A stretch of 64,000 nt of DNA from Hoeflea sp. 108 (GCF_000372965.1 NZ_KB890024.1:4738304-4802303), one strand, 5' to 3'; positions 54,544 to 63,262 are shown, numbered from the stretch's first letter. Translations and numbers: made by a program. Notes: generated by a model from the letters alone, not told the origin.

Positions 54544-56061
54544 TCAGCCGAGGAAGTCTTCGGGCAGCAGGCCTTCCGGCATGTTCTGGTAGGAAACCGG
54601 GCGCAGGAAGCGGCGGATCGACATGGTGCCGACACTGGTTGCGCCGAAATTGGTCGAGGCCGGATAGGGCCCGCCATGCACCATCGAATCGGCCACCTCG
54701 ACACCGGTCGGGAAGCCGTTGACCAGCACACGGCCAGCCTTGCGCTCGAGCACCGGGCGCAGGCGACGGGCCGCTTCGAGGTCGGCGGCGTCCATATGGA
54801 TTGTCGCGGTCAGCTGACCTTCGAAGCCGCGCGCGATCTGCTCCATCTCGTCGAGCGAGCCGACACGAACGACCATGCCAAGCGGCCCGAAGACCTCTTC
54901 GCCGAGCAGATGGTCGGACACGAACTGCGCGCCCGTCGTCTCGAACAAGTTCGGCGTCGCGCTGCGACCCGACGATTCGGTCGTCAGCAGCGGCTTGACC
55001 GTGTTGCGCGTGGCAAAGCGTGCTGCACCCTCATGATAGGCCTTGGCGATGCCGTCGGTCAGCATGGTCTGCGGCCCGACCTTGGCAAGCGCTTCGGTGG
55101 CGGCAGCCACGAAGCGGTCGGCATCGGCGCCGTCGATCACCACGGCGATGCCGGGATTGGTGCAGAACTGGCCAGCCCCCATGGTCAGCGACCCGGCCCA
55201 GCCCTGCCCCAGGGCTTCGCCACGCGCCTTCATCGCTTCCGGCAGCATCATCATCGGGTTGACCGAACCGAGCTCGCCGAAGAACGGGATCGGCTCCGGA
55301 CGCTGCGCGCAGAGATCAAACAGGGCACGGCCGCCGGCGAGCGAGCCGGTGAAGCCCACGGCCTTGATCAGCGGATGCTTGACCAGCGCATGGCCGACGT
55401 CGCGGCTGCCGCCTTGGATCAGCGAGAACACGCCCGGATGAACGCCCGTGCTGGCAATCGCCGCGGCAATCGCCTGGGCGACGATCTCACCGGTGCCGGG
55501 ATGGGCCGAGTGGCCCTTGACCACGACCGGGCAGCCGGCTGCGAGTGCCGCCGCCGTGTCGCCGCCGGCAGTCGAAAACGCGAGCGGGAAGTTCGAGGCG
55601 CCGAACACTGCGACAGGACCCACCGGGCGCTGGATCAGCCTTATCTCCGGGCGCGGCAGCGGCTGGCGGTCGGGCAATGCGGCATCCAGGCGACGGTCGA
55701 GATAGTCACCCTTCTCGATATGGTCGGCGAACAGGCGAAGCTGACCGGTCGTGCGGCCACGCTCGCCCTGCAGGCGGGCCTCCGGCAGGCCGGTTTCCTG
55801 GCTGCCGATCTCGGTGATCTCGGCGGCGCGTGCCTCAATCTCGTCGGCAATTGCGCGCAGGAAGGCGGCGCGTTCCTGTCGCGACGAATTGGCGTAGCTC
55901 CAGAAGGCATCCTCGGCTGCTTCGCACGCGCGGTTAACCAGATCGACGGTGCCCGCGGCAAACTGGTGCACGGGGCCATGCGCAGGCGCGCTGGCGAAGG
56001 TGCCGGCTCCGTCGAGCCATTCGCCCGCAACGAGGTGTTTTCCCTTGGGAGTGAAAGCCAT
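54544..56061 (-). CDS. hypH: Alpha-ketoglutarate semialdehyde dehydrogenase (ALDH family)
   Basis: The 505-residue aldehyde dehydrogenase has the NAD-site region FGASNFPLAFSTAGGDTAAALAAGCPVVVKGHSAHP, GFTGSLAGG, the catalytic Glu in FFGELGSVNPM and the catalytic Cys in GAGQFCTNPG. This pattern is typical of the 2,5-dioxopentanoate dehydrogenase group. It oxidises ketoglutarate semialdehyde, the product of the deaminase step, to 2-oxoglutarate. It is transcribed divergently from the Ldh2-type reductase. The start at 56061 follows AAGGAA. Confidence 0.9.
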   Translation of the reverse strand: MAFTPKGKHLVAGEWLDGAGTFASAPAHGPVHQFAAGTVDLVNRACEAAEDAFWSYANSSRQERAAFLRAIADEIEARAAEITEIGSQETGLPEARLQGERGRTTGQLRLFADHIEKGDYLDRRLDAALPDRQPLPRPEIRLIQRPVGPVAVFGASNFPLAFSTAGGDTAAALAAGCPVVVKGHSAHPGTGEIVAQAIAAAIASTGVHPGVFSLIQGGSRDVGHALVKHPLIKAVGFTGSLAGGRALFDLCAQRPEPIPFFGELGSVNPMMMLPEAMKARGEALGQGWAGSLTMGAGQFCTNPGIAVVIDGADADRFVAAATEALAKVGPQTMLTDGIAKAYHEGAARFATRNTVKPLLTTESSGRSATPNLFETTGAQFVSDHLLGEEVFGPLGMVVRVGSLDEMEQIARGFEGQLTATIHMDAADLEAARRLRPVLERKAGRVLVNGFPTGVEVADSMVHGGPYPASTNFGATSVGTMSIRRFLRPVSYQNMPEGLLPEDFLG

Positions 56062-56126
56062 GCGACGTTCCTTTCTGGATGACCGGCGCGTCCTTTGGTG
56101 ACGATCGACGCGCAGTCGAATTGCAC

Positions 56127-56147
56127 TTGTCGAGTATTTGTATACTC
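56127..56147. promoter_or_regulatory. GntR-type operator candidate in the divergent promoter
   Basis: TTGTCGAG (56127-56134) shares 7 bases with the perfect palindrome TTGTCGACAA found upstream of hypD and the GntR gene. It overlaps a second perfect inverted repeat, GAGTAT-TTGT-ATACTC (56132-56147). It sits between the divergent hypH and reductase genes and is well placed to control both. Confidence 0.45.
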
Positions 56148-56212
56148 TATGTATGCAAAACTTCAACCGCCGTGCCCGCCTGTCAGGCCCAGCCATGCAT
56201 GAGAGAGACGAG

Positions 56213-57250
56213 ATGAGTGAGACCACTGCCCTGCCCATCAGCGCGCTGCACGAGCGCGTCGAGGCGATCTTCCGCAAGGCAGGGCTGAATGCCGTCCAGT
56301 CAGGCGCGCTGGCCCGGGTGATCGTTGCCGGCGAGCGCGACGCCTGCAAATCGCACGGCATCTACCGCATCGAAGGCACGCTACGCACGGTCAAGGCCGG
56401 CAAGGTAAAGCCCGACGCCGAGCCGGAATTGCTGCCGCAGGAAGGCTCGGCCATCGTCAGGGTCAATGCCAGGAGCGGTTTCGCCAATCCGGCCTTCGAG
56501 CTCGGCTTGCCGGCGTTGGTCGAACGCGCCCGCTCCTTTGGCCTTGCGGCGCTTGTCATCAACGACTGCACCCATTTTTCCGCCCTCTGGCCGGAGGTCG
56601 AGGCGATCACCGATCAGGGTCTGGCCGGCCTGGTAATGTGCCCGAGCTACGCCTCGGTGGCGCCCGCAGGCGGCAACAAGCCGCTGCTCGGCACCAACCC
56701 CTTCGCCTTTGGCTGGCCGCGCCCGGACAAGTCGCCCTACGTCTTCGATTTCGCCACCTCGGTCGCCGCGCGCGGCGAGATCGAACTGCATCGCCGTGCC
56801 GGCAAGCCACTGCCTGAGGGCTGGGCCATCGACGCAGACGGCAAGCCGACCACAGATCCGACGGCGGCACTTGCCGGCGCCATGCTGCCCTTCGGCGGCC
56901 ACAAGGGCTCGGCCATCGGCACGATGATCGAGCTGCTCGCCGGCATCATGATCGGCGATCTGACCAGCCCGGAAGTGCTGGAATATCTGGGCACCACGAC
57001 GCTGGCCCCGCCGCATGGCGAGCTTATCCTCGCCTTCTCGCCCAAGGCCTTCGCCGCCGGCCGTCCCGGCGATCCCTTCGCCCGCGCCGAGACGCTGTTC
57101 GAAGCCATCGCCGGCCAGGGCGCCCGCCTGCCCTCCCAGCGCCGCTACGTCGCCCGCACCAAATCGGAGGCGGAAGGCATCGTGCTCAACGCAGCCGAGA
57201 TGGAGCTGCTCGACCGCCTGCTGGCGCAGGGGCTCGACGCGGTCTCGTAA
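56213..57250 (+). CDS. Malate/L-lactate dehydrogenase family oxidoreductase, likely pyrroline-2-carboxylate reductase
   Basis: The 345-residue protein belongs to the Ldh2/MDH2 family (COG2055). Visible are a catalytic-region His in ACKSHGIYRIEGTL, VINDCTHFSALWPEVEAI, then LLGTNPFAFGWPRPDKSPYVFDFATSVAARGEIELH and LPFGGHKGSAIGTMIELLAG. In hydroxyproline clusters such enzymes reduce pyrroline-2-carboxylate, the AcnX product, to L-proline with NADPH. A gene of this type occurs among the Sinorhizobium hyp genes. The ATG at 56213 follows GAGAGAGACG; upstream ATGs at 56138 and 56195 are possible. A bidirectional terminator follows. Confidence 0.82.
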   Translation: MSETTALPISALHERVEAIFRKAGLNAVQSGALARVIVAGERDACKSHGIYRIEGTLRTVKAGKVKPDAEPELLPQEGSAIVRVNARSGFANPAFELGLPALVERARSFGLAALVINDCTHFSALWPEVEAITDQGLAGLVMCPSYASVAPAGGNKPLLGTNPFAFGWPRPDKSPYVFDFATSVAARGEIELHRRAGKPLPEGWAIDADGKPTTDPTAALAGAMLPFGGHKGSAIGTMIELLAGIMIGDLTSPEVLEYLGTTTLAPPHGELILAFSPKAFAAGRPGDPFARAETLFEAIAGQGARLPSQRRYVARTKSEAEGIVLNAAEMELLDRLLAQGLDAVS

Positions 57251-57411
57251 CGGGCCCGACCACCTTCCGGAAAATCGCCTCCGACCCCGGCTTGCTGCGC
57301 AAACACCTCCCCCCGATCGACTGCGGGGAGGTGCCTCGCAAAAGCAACGCGGAGCGGGGCGCTACCAGTCACACACGAGCTCAAAAAAGACCGACCCTCA
57401 ACCCAAACAAA

Positions 57412-57443
57412 AAAGGCCCTCCCGATCACTCGGGAGGGCCTTT
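57412..57443. terminator. Bidirectional Rho-independent terminator
   Basis: AAAGGCCCTCCCGA and TCGGGAGGGCCTTT form a perfect 14-bp stem with a 4-nt loop, flanked by an A-run on the left and TTTC-TTTTT on the right. It lies between the convergent reductase and hypD genes and would stop transcripts from both sides. Confidence 0.92.
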
Positions 57444-57468
57444 CTTTTTCATTCGCCTCGGGACCAGA

Positions 57469-58431
57469 TCAACCCTTGTACTTCTCGACCGCGCCGGGAA
57501 GCTTGCTCCATGCGCCGTACCAGGCGTTGAACAGTTTGAACTGTGCCTCGCAATAGCCGCGCTGGCTGTCAGTCAGGGCGTCGGTCTCGTTGAAGTGGAG
57601 CGTGTACTCCTTGTCGCCCTTCATCACCATCATGTGCTTGAAGTAGAGGACGAGGTCGGGGCCTTCGTCGAAGGACGACAGCACGGCCAACGCCTGCTCC
57701 AGCTCCAGCGCGCGCTGGCGGGCATCGACGTCGCCGGCAGCCGCAGCCTGCGACAGGTTGCAGAGGTGGATCACTTCCTTCGGCAGCACGTTGCCGATGC
57801 CGGTAATGGCGCCGGTTGCGCCACAATTGACGAAGCCGTGGAAGACAGCCGTGTCGACGCCGATCATCAGCGAAACGCCGTCATCGCGGCTGGTGATGTT
57901 CTCGGCCGCATAGCGCATGTCGGCGTTGCCGCCGAATTCCTTGAAACCGACGAGGTTCTTGTGCTCGGCACGGAGCGCGAAGAACAGGTCGGCACGAGTG
58001 GCAAAGCCGTAGTACGGGCTGTTGTAGATGACCGCGGGCAGATCGGGAGCCGCCGACAGGATCGCCTTGAAATGCGCCTTCTGGGCGGTGAGCGACGGGC
58101 CACGCGACAAAACGCGGGGGATGACCATCAGGCCATGCGCGCCAACTTTCTGGGCGTGCGCGGCATGAGCCACGGCCGAGGCGCTGTTGATGCCGCCGGT
58201 GCCGACGATGACAGGCACGCCGGCCTTCACTAGGCGCTCGACGCCTTCCATGCGCTGCTCGTCGGTGAGCAGCGGCCAATCACCCATGGAGCCGCAATAA
58301 ACAACGGCAGACATGCCCTGCGCGATCAGCTCCTTGCCCTTGCGGACGAGCGCGTCGAAATCGGGGGTGCGATCCTCCTTGCAGGGGGTCATCAGTGCGG
58401 GGATTACGCCAGTGAAAATCTTCGCCTTCAT
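57469..58431 (-). CDS. hypD: DapA-family deaminase/aldolase, likely pyrroline-4-hydroxy-2-carboxylate deaminase
   Basis: The 320-residue protein is a DapA/NAL-type TIM barrel: GVIPALMTPCKEDRTPDFDALV, YCGSMGDWPLLTDEQR (in place of the usual GTTGE), VIYNSPYYGFATR with the catalytic Tyr, and LVGFKEFGG with the Schiff-base Lys. In hydroxyproline catabolism this enzyme deaminates pyrroline-4-hydroxy-2-carboxylate to ketoglutarate semialdehyde, the substrate of hypH. The start at 58431 follows AGAGGAG. A perfect GntR-type operator is about 100 bp upstream. Confidence 0.87.
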   Translation of the reverse strand: MKAKIFTGVIPALMTPCKEDRTPDFDALVRKGKELIAQGMSAVVYCGSMGDWPLLTDEQRMEGVERLVKAGVPVIVGTGGINSASAVAHAAHAQKVGAHGLMVIPRVLSRGPSLTAQKAHFKAILSAAPDLPAVIYNSPYYGFATRADLFFALRAEHKNLVGFKEFGGNADMRYAAENITSRDDGVSLMIGVDTAVFHGFVNCGATGAITGIGNVLPKEVIHLCNLSQAAAAGDVDARQRALELEQALAVLSSFDEGPDLVLYFKHMMVMKGDKEYTLHFNETDALTDSQRGYCEAQFKLFNAWYGAWSKLPGAVEKYKG

Positions 58432-58528
58432 CTCAAACTCCTCTGGGCCTGTCATATCGGCACGACCGCCACGTCAAAACGACGCCGTTTCCGTGCCCTC
58501 GCCGTCGATTATACGCTTTGCATTTTAT

Positions 58529-58538
58529 TTGTCGACAA
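58529..58538. promoter_or_regulatory. GntR operator TTGTCGACAA (hypD promoter)
   Basis: This perfect 10-bp palindrome lies in an AT-rich stretch between the GntR gene and hypD. It is followed by a partial repeat: TCGACAAGAA is echoed as TCGACAGAAA. An identical palindrome lies just upstream of the GntR gene itself. The TTGT-N2-ACAA form suits FadR/FCD-type GntR regulators. Confidence 0.65.
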
Positions 58539-58553
58539 GAAATCGACAGAAAC

Positions 58554-59258
58554 TTACAACGCCACTTCAAGCCTGTCATTGCGGGTAAAGAGCTTCTGGA
58601 TCTGGTGCACGATCTGCTCGGCATGCGCCTTGGCCAGCTGGTCAGCGGCGTCGACGTCGCGAGCCGCAATCACCGCGATCATGTCCTCGTGTTCGTCGAC
58701 GAAACGCTGCGGCAGCCGGTCTTCGTAGGACTGGTAGTAGAGCCTAAGGATGCGCCGCCCCTCGTCGAGCAGCCGGTTGAACAGGCTGGTGAAATAAGGA
58801 TTGCGCCCGGCCTCCGAGATCGCCTGGTGCAGGGCCGCGTTGGTGGCGATCATGGCGAGTGCGTCCTGCGCCTGCACGGCGGCGGCGAATTCGGCCTGGT
58901 GGGCGCGGATCACCTTGAGGTCCTCGGGGCGGTGATATTGGGCCGCCAGCCTTGTGGTCACGCGGTACATTAGCACCAGCGCGTCGAAATAGGTGTGCAT
59001 GTTGAGGAAGTCGATATTCGACACCATGGTCGAGCGGTTGGGCAGCGTATCTATCAGGCCCTCGCCCGCCAGCCGCACCAGCGCCTCGCGGATCGGCGTG
59101 CGCGACATCTTGAAACGCTCGGCAAGCTGCACCTCGTCGATCGGGCTGCCCGGCAGCAGGACGAGATCGAGAATCTCGTCGCGCAGAAGGTCATAGACCA
59201 TCTTCACGCCAGAGCCGCGCTTGCGTTCAGGGATGGTGTTCGTATCGGCTTCGGTCAT
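58554..59258 (-). CDS. hypR: GntR family regulator (FCD type) of hydroxyproline catabolism
   Basis: The 234-residue protein has a GntR winged helix (VYDLLRDEILDLVLLPGSPIDEVQLAERFKMSRTPIREALVRLAGEGLIDTLPNRSTMVS) and a C-terminal all-helical FCD ligand-binding domain with the metal-site pattern of Asp/His residues (NAALHQAI, DEHEDMIAVIAARD, AHAEQ). It is flanked by two identical TTGTCGACAA sites, one 13 bases upstream of its own start and one in front of hypD, indicating autoregulation and control of the pathway. In Sinorhizobium the equivalent HypR represses hyp genes until hydroxyproline is present. Confidence 0.88.
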   Translation of the reverse strand: MTEADTNTIPERKRGSGVKMVYDLLRDEILDLVLLPGSPIDEVQLAERFKMSRTPIREALVRLAGEGLIDTLPNRSTMVSNIDFLNMHTYFDALVLMYRVTTRLAAQYHRPEDLKVIRAHQAEFAAAVQAQDALAMIATNAALHQAISEAGRNPYFTSLFNRLLDEGRRILRLYYQSYEDRLPQRFVDEHEDMIAVIAARDVDAADQLAKAHAEQIVHQIQKLFTRNDRLEVAL

Positions 59259-59270
59259 CTGGCAATCCTT

Positions 59271-59280
59271 TTGTCGACAA
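59271..59280. promoter_or_regulatory. GntR operator TTGTCGACAA (autoregulatory site)
   Basis: The same 10-bp palindrome as at 58529 lies immediately ahead of the AAGGA ribosome binding site of the GntR gene. A bound regulator here would block transcription of its own gene. Confidence 0.65.
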
Positions 59281-59481
59281 GAGAAATACTTCTCGTTCCC
59301 TTCATGATCAACCTTTTCCCGAGCCTGTGTGACCGGATCGCAGAAATCTCCAGCGGAAAACCAGCTAACTCGCTCCCCCGTTGGCGAGTTCGCCAGATGC
59401 GGCCCTGGCAAGGGTCCTGCCCCTCGCCATAGCTGCACTGAATCCAGAACCAGGCATGTGTCTCTGCTTGAAATCCATAAT

Positions 59482-59516
59482 TTTCCCTATAAGAATTTTA
59501 TATTCTTTAAGGGAAA
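59482..59516 (+). promoter_or_regulatory. AT-rich inverted repeat overlapping a ribosome binding site
   Basis: TTTCCCTATAAGAAT (59482-59496) and ATTCTTTAAGGGAAA (59502-59516) are complementary at 13 of 15 positions around a 5-nt loop. The right arm contains the GGGAAAG ribosome binding site of the small gene starting at 59527. It may be an operator for that DNA-binding protein, an RNA hairpin that hides the ribosome binding site, or both. Confidence 0.55.
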
Positions 59517-59526
59517 GAGTTGAAAA

Positions 59527-59733
59527 ATGGCGGGGAACAAGACGAAGCGCGGGCGACCGCCCAGCGGCGGCAGCGTGGCAGTGCATTTGAGATTCTCGGA
59601 CGCGGTCGCATTCGCCATCGACAACTATAGGCGACAATATTTGCCCGACGCCAACCGCCAGGATGCGGTTCGCGACCTCATACGACAGCAACTCGCGTCG
59701 CAAGGCATGCTTACGACGCCTGACGAGCCCTAA
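59527..59733 (+). CDS. Small AT-hook / ribbon-helix-helix-like DNA-binding protein
   Basis: The 68-residue protein begins MAGNKTKRGRPPSGG, which contains the AT-hook core RGRP flanked by basic residues. Next come a beta-strand-like segment VAVHLRFSDAVA and two helices (AFAIDNYRRQYL, NRQDAVRDLIRQQLASQG), consistent with a ribbon-helix-helix fold. Such proteins are often antitoxins or autorepressors, but no toxin gene is adjacent. It has its own AT-rich promoter region with an inverted repeat over the ribosome binding site. It is convergent with the CocE-type gene, with 9 bp between stop codons. Confidence 0.65.
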   Translation: MAGNKTKRGRPPSGGSVAVHLRFSDAVAFAIDNYRRQYLPDANRQDAVRDLIRQQLASQGMLTTPDEP

Positions 59734-59742
59734 GGAAGCCCT

Positions 59743-61680
59743 CTACGGCTTCAGCGGTGACAACGGCTCGAACCTGTCTGCGGCCACAACCTGAAGGTTG
59801 AGGCGCGACGGCCTGGCTGCATCGCAGAACACCGTGTTGCGGGCGACGCGACTTGTGCGGCCACGCCCTTCGGGCGCACCTGTGTTCGGATTGACGTCGT
59901 ATTTCGGGAAGTTTGACGACGAGATATCGAGCCGCAGCCTGTGACCCTTCTTGAACAGATTGGCGGTCGCGAAAGGCTCGATGGTGATCTTCATCATCTC
60001 GTCAGGCACGCAAGGCTGCGGTGCTGCGAAGCCGTTGCGATAGCGACAGCGGAAGATGCCGTCCGTGACGATCATCGCAAATCCGGTCGGAAACTCTTCG
60101 CTCGGCGGGTAGACATCGACCAGCTTGGCGGTGAAGTCGGTGTCGAGGCCATCGGTCGCGGCGAAAAGCTCGATCTCGACGGGTCCCACCACCGCCATGT
60201 CCTCGCCAAGCGGCTCGGTCTCGAATGACAGCACGTCGAGCCTTGCTGCGAGCGGCATGTTTGTATCGCCGCAGCCAAAGAACCGGCTGCTTTCGCGCTG
60301 GTCGAAACCGCCGCCCTCAAACACCGGCTGGCCGCTGGTCAGCGCCCCACCGATCGTAGGCACCGGGTTCTTCGGATCGAAGTCGTAGACGAAGGGGGCA
60401 GCGTCCACGCTGGGAAGCGTCTCCGACAAGCTGCCATTTGGATGCAGGTTCAGCGCGAGCCTGCTGCCTGCCGGCAATGGCCAATCGGGCGCGGCGATCC
60501 AGCGACCACCATGGTCGATGCGGCCTTCGGCGGTGCGCCGTCCCGAACCGCCGCCCATCAGGAACAGGCGGACGCGCGGATCGGCTTCGACTGCATTGTC
60601 GACGTTCTTCAGCCAGCGGTCGAACCAGCGGCGGCGGAACTCCAGCCAGCTTTCGGCGACATTGCCGCCAAGCGGCGCAGCGCTGCCGAAATCGACATCC
60701 CCGGCAAAGGTGGCATTGCGGTTGCCGTGCAGGTTGGGGCCCATCACCACCGACAGCGGTCGGTTCGGATCTCGCGACAGGCCCTCGTAGTTCTCGAAGG
60801 TCGTCCGCACATAGGCGTCGTACCAACTCGACACCAGCGCCACGGCCACATTGGGGAAGGTGTCGTAGCTGTCCAGGGCATAGATCCCTGGCTGCTTCCA
60901 GTAATCGTCGAATGTGCCCCGGCGCCATTGCTCGAGCAGATAGCCCTCATATTCGGGAACCCAGCGCACCGGCGAACGCCCCTCCGACCAGGGCATGGCT
61001 TTGAACCACTCCCTGACGTCCTCTGCCTCAAGCGCCCTAAGCAGATCAGGATTGTCCTTTGCAGCCCCTGCCTCGCGCGCGTGATTGTAGGCCCAGGTCG
61101 CCTGCTTCAGCTCGAACGCCCCGCCCTGGCGGATGCCACAGGTGAAGGCGTTGGAGAAGCCGCCGGAGTCCAGCACCATCGCGGCGAGGCCTGGCGGATT
61201 GAGGCAGGCAAGCGCCATCTGCGTATGCGCCGCGTAGGAAAGGCCCATGGTGCCGACCCGGCCATTCGACCAGGGCTGCTCGACCAGCCAGGCGATGGTG
61301 TCGTAGCCGTCGGGTCCCTCGGCGAGATATTTGACGAACTCGCCTTCCGAACCATTGCGGCCACGACAATCCTGATAGGCGACGACGTAGCCGTGGCGAA
61401 CGAAATGTGTCGCCACCTCGGCACGCGTCATCGGCCGTTCCATGCCGACTTCGATTTCCGAGCGCGAGCGCTCGCTTTTGCCGTAGGCCGTGCGCTCTAG
61501 GAGAACCGGCAGGGCTTGCCCCGCCGGTACTCCATTTTGAGCCGGGCGATAGATGTCTGTGGCCAGACGGATCCCGTCACGCATCGTCACCATGACGTCG
61601 CGGTGAACCACGACGCCCCCGGCAACCGGCTCTGGCGCCGGCAATACGAAAACATCCATCGCTTCGGCAGTCGCTTCCAT
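59743..61680 (-). CDS. CocE/NonD family hydrolase (X-Pro dipeptidyl-peptidase S15-like)
   Basis: The 645-residue protein has an alpha/beta-hydrolase domain with DVMVTMRDGIRLATDIYRPA, the nucleophile motif GTMGLSYAAHTQMALA (Ser in GLSY), VLDSGGFSN, and a late catalytic His candidate in MGPNLHGNRNATF. A C-terminal jelly-roll domain (LDVLSFETEPLGEDMAVVGPVEIELFAATDGLDTDF, then PFATANLFKKGHRLRLDISSSNFPKYD) completes the X-Pro dipeptidyl-peptidase/cocaine-esterase architecture. No signal peptide is seen. It follows a peptide-binding protein gene by 7 bp (start 61680), so it probably hydrolyses the imported peptide or ester. Confidence 0.88.
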   Translation of the reverse strand: MEATAEAMDVFVLPAPEPVAGGVVVHRDVMVTMRDGIRLATDIYRPAQNGVPAGQALPVLLERTAYGKSERSRSEIEVGMERPMTRAEVATHFVRHGYVVAYQDCRGRNGSEGEFVKYLAEGPDGYDTIAWLVEQPWSNGRVGTMGLSYAAHTQMALACLNPPGLAAMVLDSGGFSNAFTCGIRQGGAFELKQATWAYNHAREAGAAKDNPDLLRALEAEDVREWFKAMPWSEGRSPVRWVPEYEGYLLEQWRRGTFDDYWKQPGIYALDSYDTFPNVAVALVSSWYDAYVRTTFENYEGLSRDPNRPLSVVMGPNLHGNRNATFAGDVDFGSAAPLGGNVAESWLEFRRRWFDRWLKNVDNAVEADPRVRLFLMGGGSGRRTAEGRIDHGGRWIAAPDWPLPAGSRLALNLHPNGSLSETLPSVDAAPFVYDFDPKNPVPTIGGALTSGQPVFEGGGFDQRESSRFFGCGDTNMPLAARLDVLSFETEPLGEDMAVVGPVEIELFAATDGLDTDFTAKLVDVYPPSEEFPTGFAMIVTDGIFRCRYRNGFAAPQPCVPDEMMKITIEPFATANLFKKGHRLRLDISSSNFPKYDVNPNTGAPEGRGRTSRVARNTVFCDAARPSRLNLQVVAADRFEPLSPLKP

Positions 61681-61687
61681 GTCGTGC

Positions 61688-63262
61688 TTACTTTGCCGTC
61701 CGCGCATAGGCGGCCAGCGTGTCCTCTGCCTTGTTGGCGGTGTAGTCGATGTCGGCGCGGCTCGCCCATGTCACCACAGGCCAATAGAGCGGCAGGATCG
61801 CAGCGTCGCCGAAGGCAATCTCCGCGGCTTCGGCGAGCAGGGCATTGCGCTTGTCGACATCGAATTCCGACAATGCTGCACGCATCTTCTCGTCATAGGC
61901 CGGGTTCGAGTAGCGGGCGCGGTTGAACGAGCCGGTGCCGGCCTCCTTGTCGTAGGTCATCAGAACGTTGTTCATGCCCGATGCCGAGGACGGCGTGGTG
62001 GTGCCGAAGGAGAAGATGAAGGCGCTGAATTCCTGCTTGCCGGCGGCACCTGCATAGACGCTGTAGGGCTGGGTAACGACGCCGTTCACCTTGAGGCCGC
62101 CGCGCGCGAAAAGCTGGCCCAGCGCCTGCGCCACGTCGGCGTCACCGGCGAAGCGGTCGTTGGACGAGTGGATGGTGATACCGAAGCCATCGGCATGGCC
62201 GGCCTCGGCGAGCAGCTTCTTGGCCCCCTCAAGGTCGATAGCACCTGGCTCGAGCTTGTCGGAATGGCCACCGATGCCCTCGGGCACGAGTTGCCCCGCC
62301 GGCACGCCTGCACCGGACAGGATGCGGTCAATCAAAAGCTGGCGGTCGACCATCTTGGACATTGCCTGGCGAACACGCGTGTCCCTGAGCGGGTTCGGCA
62401 CCAGGTTCTTGCCGTCCTTGTCGGTAACGAAGGGGCTTTCGTCGCGCGCCGAGTCCAGCGCCAGATAGACGATACGCGCCGACGGGGTCGAATGCAGTGC
62501 GATGTTCTCGATGCCCTTGAGCGTCGCGACATCGGCCGGTGGCACGGCGTCGATCAGGTCGACCGCGCCGGAGCGAAGGGCAGCGACCCGAGCAGCATCG
62601 TTGGAAATGGCGCGGAAAGTCACCTTTTCGAATTCCGGCTTGTCGCCCCAGAAATCGTCATTGCGCTGGAGCACGAGGCGGTCGCCGGGCACCCATTCGA
62701 CGAACTTGTAAGGACCGGTTCCGATGGCAGCGGCGCCGCCGATGAAGTCCTGGCTGGTTTTGCCCTCGGTCGCCTTCTTCGAGACGATGTAGACCATGCC
62801 GGCCAGTTCCATGAATTGCGGCGTCGGCTTCTTGGTGGTGAAACGAATGGTCTGCGGATCGACGATCTCCATCTTGGCGATCGGCCCGACATTGGCGGTG
62901 AACGGCGCCGGGCTATTCTCGATCTTGGAGATGCGCTCAAGCGAGTAAACCACGTCCTCGGCGGTCAGCGGCGAGCCGTCATGGAACTTCACGCCGGACC
63001 GCAGTTTCACCTCCCAGGTCAGCGGGTCGACGTTCTTCCAGCTCTCGGCAAGGTTCGGCTTGACCTGCAGATTGGCATCCGGCTCGGCCAGGCGGCCGAA
63101 CACCTGTTGCGCCAGGTTCTGGTTGTTGCCGGTGCGCGAAAACTGCGGATCGACCGACGACGGCTCGGTAGAGATGCCGACGACGAGGTCGGCGGCAAGG
63201 GCCGCGGTCGACAGGCTGGTGGCCAGAAGCAGGCCGGCGACTGTGGATCGGATCAGGTTCAT
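61688..63262 (-). CDS. Peptide ABC transporter substrate-binding protein (family 5)
   Basis: The 524-residue protein has a Sec signal peptide (MNLIRSTVAGLLLATSLSTAALA) and an SBP_bac_5 body: STEPSSVDPQFSRTGNNQN, then LAESWKNVDPLTWEVKLRSGVKFHDG, IGTGPYKFVEWVPGDR and a second lobe with RVRQAMSKMVDRQLL. GGGGAG precedes the ATG. It is preceded by a peptide ABC ATPase and followed by a CocE-type hydrolase on the same strand, a third peptide-uptake unit in this window. Confidence 0.9.
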   Translation of the reverse strand: MNLIRSTVAGLLLATSLSTAALAADLVVGISTEPSSVDPQFSRTGNNQNLAQQVFGRLAEPDANLQVKPNLAESWKNVDPLTWEVKLRSGVKFHDGSPLTAEDVVYSLERISKIENSPAPFTANVGPIAKMEIVDPQTIRFTTKKPTPQFMELAGMVYIVSKKATEGKTSQDFIGGAAAIGTGPYKFVEWVPGDRLVLQRNDDFWGDKPEFEKVTFRAISNDAARVAALRSGAVDLIDAVPPADVATLKGIENIALHSTPSARIVYLALDSARDESPFVTDKDGKNLVPNPLRDTRVRQAMSKMVDRQLLIDRILSGAGVPAGQLVPEGIGGHSDKLEPGAIDLEGAKKLLAEAGHADGFGITIHSSNDRFAGDADVAQALGQLFARGGLKVNGVVTQPYSVYAGAAGKQEFSAFIFSFGTTTPSSASGMNNVLMTYDKEAGTGSFNRARYSNPAYDEKMRAALSEFDVDKRNALLAEAAEIAFGDAAILPLYWPVVTWASRADIDYTANKAEDTLAAYARTAK

